64,000 bases of DNA, taken from positions 53,023,182 through 53,087,181 of the forward strand of contig NC_069133.1 in assembly GCF_026914265.1 (NCBI RefSeq). The letters are read 5' to 3'. The notes beneath the pieces were generated by a model. It saw only the letters and a program-made list of their open reading frames with translations, made no database searches and was not told where the DNA came from. How positions within the stretch are numbered: the first letter of the stretch is position 1; every line of letters begins with the position of its first letter. This document shows, in pieces, positions 44,140-55,500 of the stretch. Source of the stretch: Mya arenaria. Lineage: Eukaryota > Mollusca > Bivalvia > Myida > Myidae. The position numbers and the translations under genes were made by a program.

Positions 44140-45735
44140 GTCCGTCTGGCTCTGTAACTGTCCCTTGTATGGACAGATTTTAAAATAACTTGCCACATGT
44201 GTTCCACATACCAAGACGACGTGTGGCGTGCAAGACTCGTGTCCCTACCTCAAAGGTCAAGGTCACACTTAGTGTTTATTCACAATGGAGTGCTGCATAT
44301 AACGACATAGAGTATAGGTTGTCGTGTCCGGGCTGTAACTTTCTCTTGTATGGACAGATTTTAAAAATTACTTGCCACATGTGTACCACATATCAAGACG
44401 ACGTATTGCGTGCAAGACCCGTGTCCCTACCTCAAAGGTCAAGGTCACACATAGTGTTTATTCACAATGGAGTGCTGCATATAACGACATAGAGTATAGG
44501 TTGTCGTGTCCGGGCTGTAACTTTCTCTTGTATGGACAGATTTTAAAAATTACTTGCCACATGTGTACCACATATCAAGACGACGTATTGCGTGCAAGAC
44601 CCGTGTCCCTACCTCAAAGGTCAAGGTCACACATAGTGTTTATTCACAATGGAGTGCTGCATATAAGGACATAGAATACAGGTTGTCGTGTCCGGGCTGT
44701 AACTTTCCCTTGTATGGACAGATTTTAAAATAACTTGCCACATGTGTTCCACATACCAAGACGACGTGTCGCGTGCAAGACCCGTGTCCCTACCTCAAAG
44801 GTCAAGGTCACACTTAGTGTTTATTCACAATGGAGTGCTGCATATAAGGACATAGAGTATAGGTTGTCGTGTCCGGGCCGTAACTTTCTCTTGTATGGAC
44901 AGATTTTAAAATAACTTGCCACATGTGTTCCACATACCAAGACGACGTGTCACGTGCAAGACCCGTGTCCCTACCTCAAAGGTGAAGGTCACACTTAGTG
45001 TTTATTTACAATGGAGTGCTGCATATAAGGACATAGAGTATAGGTTGTCGTGTCCGGGCTGTAACTTTCCCTTGTATGGACAGATTTTAAAATAACTTGC
45101 CAAATGTGTTCCACATACCAAGACGACGTGTCGCGTGCAAAACCCGTGTCCCTACCTCAATGGTCAAGGTCACACTTAGAGTTTATTTACAATGGAGTGC
45201 TGCATATAAGGACATAGAGTATAGGTTGTCGTGTCCGGGCTATAACTTTCCCTTGTATGGACAGATTTTAAAATAACTTGCCACATGTGTTCCACATACC
45301 AAGACGACATGTCGCGTGCAAGACCCGTGTCCCTACCTCAAAGGTCAAGGTCACACTTAGTGTTTATTCACAATGTAGTGCTGCATATAAGGACATAGAG
45401 TATAGGTTGTCGTGTCCGGGCTGTAACTTTCCCTTGTATGGACAGATTTTAAAAAAACTTGACACGTGTGTTCCACATACCAAGACGACGTGTCGCGTGC
45501 AAGACCCGTGTCCCTACCTCAAAAGTCAAGGTCACACTTAGTGTTTATTCACAATGGAGTGCTGCATATAACGACATAGAGTATAGGTTGTCGTGTCAGG
45601 GCTGTTACTTTCCCTTGTATGGACAGATTTTAAAATCACTTGCTACATGTGTTCCACATACGAAGACAACGTGTCGTGTGCAAGACCCATGTCCCTACCT
45701 CTAAGGTGAAAGATACACTAAGTGTTTATTCACAA
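44140..45735. repeat. Tandem array of 181-182 bp, nine copies
   Basis: CTTGTATGGACAGATTTTAA recurs at about 44163, 44346, 44528, 44710, 44891, 45073, 45254, 45435 and 45616. Each unit holds TACCAAGACGACGTGTCGCG, CCCTACCTCAAAGGTCAAGG and GGTTGTCGTGTCCGGGCTGT. A diverged copy precedes it (43880-44090). Another (45750-45830) follows, grading into a pair of modules around GACAGCTCTTGTT at about 45920 and 46060. Open frames of 80-100 codons recur once per unit and are not genes. Confidence 0.93.
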
Positions 45736-46120
45736 GGGTATTCTGAATATAAGGACATAACAGTGTAAGTTGTCAAGTATGGGTGGTATTTTTTATGTTC
45801 AGAGGCAATTTAAAATAACTTGCCATATGTATTTGACACATAAAGGCAAGATAAACTTTTCATGTACTGACCTTGTTTGTAGGTCAATGTCACATTCGGG
45901 GGCATTCGTCACATACTGTGACAGCTCTTGTTTTCTATGCTCAGAGGCAATTTAATATAACTTGCAATATGTATTTGACACATAAAGGCAAGATCAACTT
46001 TTTATGTACTTGTTCATAGATAAATGTCACATTGGGGGGCATTTGTCACATACTTTGACAGCTCTTGTTCAATATTCTTTGAGAAACAAGCTATATTAAT
46101 AACAAAGGTTAAACTCTTTT

Positions 46121-46470
46121 ACTCAGGTGAGCGATTTAGGGCCATCATGGGCCTCTTGTTACAGAAAAGTATTTGAAATGGAATGTCATCTATTAGAACC
46201 TAGTTATTACGACAATCTTCAAGAAATTTTGTTTGATATGGAGCATGAAGATCTTGACTTCGTTTTACTTTGATCTAAAGTTATAATTGCCCTAGTGTCA
46301 ACTCAATTGTTTAAGTAATCCATGGCTTTATGACTTTTGACCCTTTGAGACAGCATAAACACAACATTTCAAACTATAAAGCAATTTTCGTATATATGTT
46401 TTATGAACTTTGCATCATATGTATTTGTTATAGCTTGATTGTGAAACAGTAATTAGCTGGATAGATGCCA
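46121..46470. other. Right end of repeat block and unique spacer
   Basis: ACTCAGGTGAGCGATTTAGG followed by GCCATCATGGGCCTCTTGTT is the far end of the long block that starts at 40812. After it come about 300 bp of ordinary AT-rich sequence with no gene seen. Confidence 0.5.
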
Positions 46471-46489
46471 GATTTGATAAGAAAGGTCC

Positions 46490-48615
46490 CAAAAAATGGG
46501 CATGGCTTTAACAGTGGTGAAGATGGGAGACAGGCACCTTTACCACTAGACTGTTTCACTCTACCACACCTGATGGGGCAGGGCTTAAACAGTGGTGAAG
46601 GTGGGAGACAGGTACCTTTACCACTAGACTGTTCCACTCTACCACACCTGATGGGGCAGGGCTTAACTGTGGGGAAGATGGAAGACAGGCACCTTTACCT
46701 CTAGACTGTTTCACTCTACCACACCTGATGGGGCAGGGCTTAAACAGTGGGGAAGATGGGAGACAGGCACCTTTACCACTAGACTGTTCCACTCTACCAC
46801 ACTTGATGGGGTAGGGCTTAAACAGTGGTGCAGGTGGGAGACAGGCACCTTTACCTCTAGACTGTTCCACTCTACCACACCTGATGGGGTAGGGCTTAAA
46901 CAGTGGTGAAGGTGGGAGACAGGCACCTTTACCTCTAGACTGTTCCACTCTACCACACTTGATGGGGTAGGGCTTAAACAGTGGTGAAGGTGGGAGACAG
47001 GCACCTTTACCACTAGACTGTTTCACTCTACCACACCTGATGGGGCAGGGCTTAAACAGTGGTGAAGATGGGAGACAGGCTACTTTACCACTAGACTGTT
47101 CCACTCTACCACACCTGATGGGGTAGGGCTTAAACAGTGGTGAAGATGGAAGACAGGCACCTTTACCTCTAGACTGTTTCACTCTACCACACCTGATGGG
47201 GCAGGGCTTAAACTGTGGCGAAGGTGGGAGACAGGCACCTTTACCTCTAGACTGTTTCACTCTACCACACCTGATGGGGCAGGGCTTAAACAGTGGTGAA
47301 GATGGGAGACAGGCACCTTTACCTCTAGACTGTTTCACTCTACCACACCTGATGGGGCAGGGCTTAAACAGTGGTGAAGATGGAAGACAGGCACCTTTAC
47401 CTCTAGACTTTTTCACTCTACCACACTTGATGGGGCAGGGCTTAAACAGTGGTGAAGATGGGAGACAAGCACCTTTACCTCTAGACTGTTTCACTCTACC
47501 ACACCTGATGGGGCAGGGCTTAAACAGTGGTGAAGGTGGGAGACAGGCACCTTTACCTCTAGACTGTTTCACTCTACCACACCTGATGGGGCAGGGCTTA
47601 AACTGTGGCGAAGGTGGGAGACAGGCACCTTTACCACTAGACTGTTTCACTCTACCACACCTGATGGGGCAGGGCTTAAACTGTGGCGAAGGTGGGAGAC
47701 AGGCACCTTTACCTCTAGACTGTTTCACTCTACCACACCTGATGGGGCAGGGCTTAAACTGTGGCGAAGGTGGGAGACAGGCACCTTTACCTCTAGACTG
47801 TTTCACTCTACCACACCTGATGGGGCAGGGCTTAAACAGTGGTGAAGATGGGAGACAAGCACCTTTACCACTAGACTGGGCAGGGCTTAAACAGTGGTGA
47901 AGATGGGAGACAGGCACCTGACCACTAGACTGTTCCACTCTACCACACCTGATGGGGCAGGGCTTAAACAGTGGTGAAGGTGGGAGACAGGCACCTTTAC
48001 CACTAGACTGTTCCACTCTACCACACCTGATGGGGCAGGGCTTAAACAGTGGTGAAGGTGGGAGACAGGTACCTTTACCTCTAGACTGTTTCACTCTACC
48101 ACACCTGATGGGGCAGGGCTTAAACTGTGGCGAAGGTGGGAGACAGGCACCTTTACCACTAGACTGTTCCACTCTACCACACCTGATGGGGCAGGGCTTA
48201 AACAGTGGTGAAGATGAGAGACAGGCACCTTTACCACAAGACTGTTTCACTCTACCACACCTGATGGGGCAGGGCTTAAACAGTGGTGAAGATGGGACAC
48301 AGGCACCTTTACCACTAGACTGTTCCACTCTACCACACCTGATGGGGCAGGGCTTAAACAGTGGTGAAGGTGGGAGACAGGTACCTTTACCACTAGACTG
48401 TTCCACTCTACCACACCTGATGGGGCAGGGCTTAAACAGTGGTGAAGGTGGGAGACAGGTACCTTTACCTCTAGACTGTTCCACTCTACCACACCTGATG
48501 GGGCAGGGCTTAAACAGTGGTGAAGATGAGAAATGGGCACCTAAATCTCTAGACAGTCTCACCCTGCCAAACCTGATGGGGCAAGGTTTTAACAGTTTTG
48601 ATGATGTTAGACTGG
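46490..48615. repeat. 78-bp minisatellite, about 27 copies
   Basis: Unit: CCTGATGGGGCAGGGCTTAA, ACAGTGGTGAAGATGGGAG, ACAGGCACCTTTACCACTAG, ACTGTTTCACTCTACCACA. Variants come in blocks (CCTCTAG or CCACTAG; GAAGATGG or GAAGGTGG; ACTGTGGCG in a run at 47210-47770). One copy near 47875-47930 carries two small deletions. A 2007-nt minus-strand open frame with a 26-residue repeat spans the array. The period is 78, so open frames are expected without selection. The last copies at 48535-48615 are more diverged. Confidence 0.96.
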
Positions 48616-48693
48616 CACCTTAACATCTAGACCATCCTACCCTGCTCTTAAAGAATAACAAAAAAGTTATTATACTTTTAAAAAGCATCAACT

Positions 48694-48945
48694 GGCCATC
48701 TGTAGAAAGCACAAGTATTACTATCAGGCCATCTGTAAAATGTACAAGTATTACTATCTGGCCCTCTGTAAAATGTATAAGTATTACTATCAGGCCATCT
48801 GTAAAATGTACAAGTATTACTATCTGGCCCTCTGTAGAATGTACAAGTTATTCTATCTAGCCCTCTGTAAATTGTACAAATGTTACTGTCCGGCCCTCTG
48901 TAGGATGTACTTATATGACTCTCTAGCCCTCTGTAGCACCCACTC
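48694..48945. repeat. 33-bp minisatellite, seven to eight copies
   Basis: Unit GGCCATCTGTAAAATGTACA followed by AGTATTACTATCT. The first five copies are close and later ones diverge. It begins about 80 bp after the 78-bp array. Confidence 0.9.
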
Positions 48946-49205
48946 ATTTAAAATGTTTATAAAGTCACTGGCTTGTTCATGCTTGTGAAAAGCAAGTTTG
49001 GATCGATGACATTAAAACAATGGTAATCGGATGTACAGAGAGCAGGAGGATAATAATGTTTAAGTGTCCATGTCTATTGTTACAGCCATTTGCAAACGAA
49101 TAAATGCAAGTACTAGTATTGTGCCACAATGGAGAAAAGATTGATTAATGAATGCCTTCGATAATTACCTGCTTTGTTTGAAAACAATATAATTATAGTC
49201 CACAT

Positions 49206-49872
49206 GCATTTGTTTGACCTGGGTTGTCACACGACTAGTAAATATCTCCATTGGTTCAACAGTTTAGACACAGGCAATTGTTTGACCTGGATCGTCACAT
49301 GACTAGTAAATATCTATATTGGTTCAACAGTTAAGACACAGGCAACTGTTTGACCTGGGCTGTCACATGACTAGTAAATATCTCCATTGGTACAACAGTT
49401 AAGACACAGGCAATTGTTTGACCTGGGTCGTCACATGACTAGTAAATATCTCAATTGGTTCAATAGTTAAGACACAGGCAATTGTTTGACCTTGGTCGCA
49501 CACAACTAGTAAATATCTCCATTGGTTCAACAGTTAAGACACTGGCAATTGTTTGACCTGGGCTGTCACATGACTAGTAAATATCTCCATTAGTTCAACA
49601 GTTAAGACACAGGCAACTGTTTGACTTGGGTCGTCACATGACTAGTAAATATCTCCATTGGTTCAACAGTCAAGACACAGGCAACTGTTTGACCTGGGTC
49701 ACACACGACTAGTAAATATCTCCATTGGTTCAACAGTTAAGACACAGGCAACTGTTTGACTTGGGTCGTCACACGACTAGTAAATATCTCCATTGGTTCA
49801 ACAGTTAAGACACAGGCAACTGTTTGACTTGGGCTGTCACATGACTAGTAAATATCTCCATTGGTTCAACAG
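49206..49872. repeat. About 67-bp minisatellite, ten copies
   Basis: Unit TGTTTGACCTGGGTCGTCAC, then ATGACTAGTAAATATCTCC, ATTGGTTCAACAGTTAAGAC, ACAGGCAAC. ACTAGTAAATATCT recurs ten times at 66-69 bp spacing from about 49233 to 49843. No coding evidence. Confidence 0.93.
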
Positions 49873-52508
49873 TAATGACCATTTACATCCAGTTGGTTCG
49901 GTGATATGTGGATTGTTAGGGAAGAACAAGAAGAATATTCCATTTACATTTTTATTAGTATATAAGGTATCGACCTCAAAGAAAAAACAAATGATAAGGT
50001 TAAAATTCAAGGCACTTATTCAGCTAAAGTTTAAGTACACAAAGTGTAAAAATAAAAAACCTGGGTTTGAATAATGAAATGATAAATGAATAAATAATAC
50101 AAAAAAATAAGTTATTCTGAGGAATGTTACAAAATTGTGAACAAAAACATAATATAACTGTTATAACACAGTGAATATTTTTTTGAGAACAGTATCAAAC
50201 ATTTTTATAACTTGCATAAAATTACATGTTTGAGCAATAATAACAAAAGTAGACCAACTATTTAACATGATTTGAAATAGTAAGAAGGGTTGATTTGTTT
50301 GTTTTATAAATGTAAGAGAAGGGTTGTCGCTGTACATTTTCTTTATAAATGTAACAAAATGTTTGATTGGCTATTCATATGGGCAATTTATAAATGGCAC
50401 ATTTTTACAATAGGTAATAAAAAAACAAGAACTGTTATGGAACTATTAAAGCATACTGTATATATGTCATATAGCACTTGAATGGCACTTAGCAAAACAT
50501 ATTCAAATGGCACAGATAAATCAGATTGCTGAAGACAAAGATGAGTATAATTTTCAGATCTATAATACAACATTGGTCAAAATAAAGGAATGTCATAATG
50601 GCAGGAATATTTATTAACAAAAATATGGCTGAAAGGTTAATAAAAACTAATATGTCTTGTGAGTATTACAATGGAAAAACAAGCTCATACACGGTATACA
50701 ACATCGTAAAAATGAACAAGTTTCAATTCAAAAACTATAAACATATTTAACAGCTAATGATAATGAATATGCATTTTTGGAAGGGTCATATAAAACCCTG
50801 CAACAACCTTTGTACTCCTGAGTTCTGAAATGATATCTACAATGTATTTTTACACAATACTTCCTTTTCAAGATGGAATACATTCTGATTGCACGCTCCA
50901 AGAGCAATGCAAGAGAATGCCAACCCTAATCTCTTGTGGGTTTTTTCAGTAGAAAATAGCCACAACTGGATAATTATTGAAACCAGAGTTATAAGCCTTC
51001 GAAAATTGTCAGGGGAAACGTGTATCAAGTTTTATGTGAATTACCCGGTATATATTTTGAAAGGTTACAAACTACAGTCAAACCCTGCTGGCTCAAACTG
51101 CCAGGGACATGGAGTCTCAAAAATTAAAAAAAAAAGCAAATTTTTTCACCTTCAGTATAAAGAAATCAGTCCTTTACATCAAGTTCGAGCAAACAAGAAA
51201 TTAAAGCCATTGCAGAATTCGAGTCAAGCAAGTTTGAGCCAACAGGGTTCAAATGTATGGCCAAGGTGAACGTTCTTACACAATGAAACTGCCAAGGACA
51301 CTAAGACTATCACAATAACTTGACTTTTTTCGTTGTAAAAATCATATTAAAATAAGACATAATGATTGTGAACTATTGTTAACCATTTTTACTACTGCCT
51401 TGATATACAAAACTGTTCAAGTTATGGTAATTGAGAAATTACGAATCGAGTCAGTTTAAAATAATTCAACTAAGGGCATATTTTGACTATTAGTTCATCC
51501 AGAGTAATGGGCCTTGCTGCACATTTTGCCTGTGGAAACGTGATAACCAAGGGGCATCACAAAATAAGAGTGCCTTCAAGCAAACACCAATGGTCATCTG
51601 TTCTTTTTTCAGTAGAACAAGAGGCATAACTCAATAATCAATAAAGCCAGAGATTTCTACTGAGTAATAAATATGCCTCTTCTCTCTTGTTACATCTGTA
51701 CCCAGTTGGGATATGAAATTATGGCCACGTTGACATTTTAGCACAATGATGTAGACAATGACAACTACACAAAGGCTATGACAATCCCTCCACTTGTTTC
51801 TTCAGAAAACAGACCAGCTAACAGTCATCAAAATTAGACTTTTGGATCAACAAGCCCAAATTATTATACTATTGCTTGGCATCAAATTTTTGAACAAGCC
51901 CTGCTATATAAAATTCAGAATTTGAGCAAGCCCGAAAGACATTTAACCCGTGCAGGGCTTGTGCTAATTTCGACCACTGAGCTAAAATCATTAACAGCAG
52001 TATGTGCCTTGTTATACATACATGTAAATGCCTTACAACCAATGTAACATGTGTGCTTTTGTAAGTTTCATGTGAATATCCTCAGGACTTCAACTCTAAT
52101 AAAACTGAGTTAAAACTATTAAATCAGTAATGAAGAAAAATACCTTAAATACTGTCGTTTTATCAGAATATATGTAAAAAATCTAAAACAAAACTTTTGA
52201 AGAGATCAGAATATATATTCAAAGCAAACTTATTTATATAATACATGTACAAACAGTAAAGGAATGTAAGTTACCTGTACTCGTATTGCAACACAAGACA
52301 TACATAGCCAAATAGAACAATACCCCTACATTCACTAACAAATATTAAAGTAATATTAAAGCCTTGATAAAGACAAATTTGATAATCAACACTGTTTCTA
52401 AGTACATTAGAAGACAGAACAATCTCATCATCTCAGACTTCACAAACAAATACTTTAACAAAAACAGAAACAATAAAAACCCATAAAAACACAACTGTCA
52501 ACATCAAC
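49873..52508. other. Intergenic, no gene recognised; two related interspersed repeats
   Basis: AT-rich, with short open frames that look random. Passages near 50930-51060 and 51590-51720 share TTTTTTCAGTAGAA, a following AGCCAC or GAGGCAT, and CCAGAG, and look like old copies of one repeat. The 3' untranslated region of the minus-strand gene at 52509 probably occupies the right end of this stretch. Confidence 0.45.
51828..51990. mobile_element. Short nonautonomous element, copy A (about 160 bp)
   Basis: TCAAAATTAGACTTTTGGAT through TTTGAGCAAGCCCGAA to TGCTAATTTCGACCACTG is repeated at 60125-60285. Its ends AATTAGACTTTTG and CTAATTTCGACCACTG are loosely inverted, and CAGTGGTCGAAATT ends suggest a hAT-like MITE. 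AACAAGCCC and GGGCTTGTG are a subterminal inverted pair. Confidence 0.6.
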
Positions 52509-55500
52509 TCATGATTCTTTAATGCCATAATCTTCCAGTTTCAATTTCTTCAACACAACCCAACAAGATGTCATATCTTCTATACTGATCTCTTTTCTTG
52601 TTTCCAACTTTCTTTTCTTTTTGGTGATTAAGTCAAGCTTCCCAACTGACTGCACTGTTTTATTCAATCCCTTTGGTTGTTTAACTACTCCACCTGATTT
52701 GCTCTGAAGCTTAGCTTTTTTCTTAGCTGATTTATCTGCATTTGTATCATTGCTTTCAGCTTTACTTTCTGTTTTTTTCTTTAACACTAGAACTATATCT
52801 GGTCTCTCATCAGAAATTTTTATGTCTGCCCTTTTCATCCTATCTATACTTACACTTTTATTTCTTACTTTAGTCTTTCCTTGCTTGTCTTTTTGTCTGA
52901 CAGGTGGCTCACTTTTGTGCCTCTTCCTCTCCTTTACAAACTCATCACTCTCTTTAATAATGTCTTCTAGAACTTCTCTATGTGTTCTCTTTAATGTTAT
53001 TTTGATATGTCCATGTTTTTCTTTACTGAAAGTTGAATCATCAGAAATGGAACGTTTCAGTAGCAAACCCTCCTCAGACGAACTTGTCAAACCTCTCTCA
53101 CATTTCATTTCACGAACCTGTCTTACTAATCTACCAAGGTTTGATTTCAAATCTTCATTTGAGAATGTACTTGTAAATGGATTACTGTAGACTGTCTTTG
53201 AATGAGTTTCAGTAGATGCAATTTCTTCTGAACTTTCAGCATACTTTATACCAGGTCTTGCATCATAAGCATCTGTCAACTCTAGCTGATCTTCTGGAAC
53301 AGTCCTTAGGTTTTCAACACCAGCCATGTCCATTGCACCATCTTTCTTTGCTATCATTCCACTACGCTGTTTAACACTTGTCACATTTTCATCAATATTT
53401 GAACAACTATCAGACACTGATACAGACACATCCGATATTTCACTTGCAGCTTCAAACTTCATGTCATCATTTTGAGTTTCCATGCATCCATCCAGAATCC
53501 CAGGAATTAGCCTAGCAAAATGTTCAGGAGATGGCTCAAATTTCCCGACCGCTTGAGGTATTCTGACAGACCTTGTATTTAAACCTGAAGGTCTATAAGT
53601 ATGCTCTCTTGAAGTATAGACAACCTCTGTATGTTTTGATAGCCTTTCCTTTCCTAGATGTCTCTTTTTCTTCTTGAAACTGTTGCCAACAAACTCAGCT
53701 GCTGAATGACAGAACTTCTTTCTGAGAAATCTGGCCCTTGGATCACTCGGATGAGGAAGGAATAGGGCTAGAAAAAGATGTACATGAGATATATACATAA
53801 CACTTAACCAGTACAATAAAACCAAAGATGACTTCATAATCACCATGTCTCAGGGTAAACACCCCAACTCGGCGGGTTGTCTGGTTAGGACAGTGGTAAG
53901 CGTACTTGCTTCTCACCTTAGGGACACAGGTTTGATTCCCGGCCTTGGCATATGTGAGTTTGGTTTGTGGTCACAAAGCCAGACAAGTGGGTTTCCTCTT
54001 GGTACTCAAGTTTCCCCCACAACACAAGACCACACTATCGCTTAACAACGTGCAAATGAGAGTGATTAATATGATGTTGTAATAACTTGCAGAAACATTG
54101 CAAAATAAATACATGTGTATGTTTAAATTAACTCTTGCTTTTGGGTTAGACTCAATTGTCGACAAATAATATTTTAAATGATTAATTCTAAGCAATAGCA
54201 AAATATTTTTTTTAACTTACATGGAAACACTTTTTCAGCACCAGCCAGGAAACCAGCGACCTTGAACCGTATACAGTCCTTTTCATCCCGATAACATGTA
54301 AACCGCACATAATTCTTAATCTTCCTCTCCATTTCCAACTTCTGCCGGTCTGATTCACTCACTGTGGGGAGATTTTGGACAGGGGATAATCCTCCAATGA
54401 AATCTGATGTTGATGTCTTTGTCTGAGCAAAAGGGGGAATAGGTGTACTTGTAGTTACTCTTGGCTTCTCTACAGATCCGTCATGATTCTTGCTTGCATG
54501 TTCAAATTTTTTATTGACATCTGTAAGAGCATTCTCGCAATCTTTATCATTGACATATCTCCTTTCACCATCATTCGAAATACTATCTAAGTTGGCGATG
54601 TCACTCATTGGACTTCTTAATTCGCCCCGAATATCCTTTGCAATACTCTGTTCGCTAAATTCGTCAATTTCATGGTTTCCAACTTTCGAGACTTGGTTCA
54701 AATCCACTGCAAATCCTGTTTCACCTGCCTTTGCCAAACTGCTATAATTCACAGTTTCTTCCATATCCCATTCAATATTGGTGACTGGTAACTCACCATC
54801 TGTATGACCCTGCATATCTGTACTTTTACTGTTTAACTTTGTTTTATTATTTGGTTTGCCAATACTAGGAACAATCTTTTGCTCCTCTTTTTCATATGCA
54901 ACTGACTCCTGTTGCTGCAATGTTTCAAGTGAAATATCTTCAGACCTCTCATTGCTGTTTGAAAGAACAGGATCCTTGCTAGCAGTTTCTATTTTGCAAA
55001 CTTTAGCACCTTTCCTTGGTGCTTCATTCGTTGATTCCATTATTTTACCTAAACCAGTATCAGAAAGCCTTTGAGAAGCATTCTGTGTCAGAGACTTTGT
55101 AGAAATATTCAAGGCATCTTTCATAGATTGCTGCCTGGTTCTTGTCCGTCTTTCAGGAGTAGTAAACACAATATCCTGCTGTGGCTTGCCTTCAACTATT
55201 TTCTTTCTAGGCACTGGTCTTTTTATAATTGTGTCATTATCTTGTTCTTTTCTATCACTTTGTATAGAACTATCCATCTCCACCATCTCCACTGCATTTT
55301 CAATATCTTTATTCCGATTTTCATTTCCAACTGTTTCCAATTCTTTGCTTACAAGTATATTTAAGGGATGAATTTCAGTATCTTCTAGGCTATCACCAGT
55401 TATGTTTTCAACATGTTCAATATTATCTGCAGTGCTTTCTATTGTTATTTCAGTTTCACTATTGCATTTCAAGTCATTTGAATTTTGACCAGCAGTGTTG

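Noticed and set aside
44190..45704. Repeated 80-100 codon plus-strand frames (MPHVFHIPRRR-type)
   Set aside because: They recur once per 182-bp satellite unit and shift register in different copies, so they are not a gene family.
46556..48562. 668-codon minus-strand open frame and several 100-234 codon frames in the same region
   Set aside because: They arise from a 78-bp tandem repeat whose unit has no stop in these frames. Frames are open on both strands, with no unique sequence, splice context or domain.
50889..51269. 126-codon plus-strand frame ending SNVWPR
   Set aside because: Overlaps diverged interspersed repeat modules, has no recognisable domain and no supporting exon structure.
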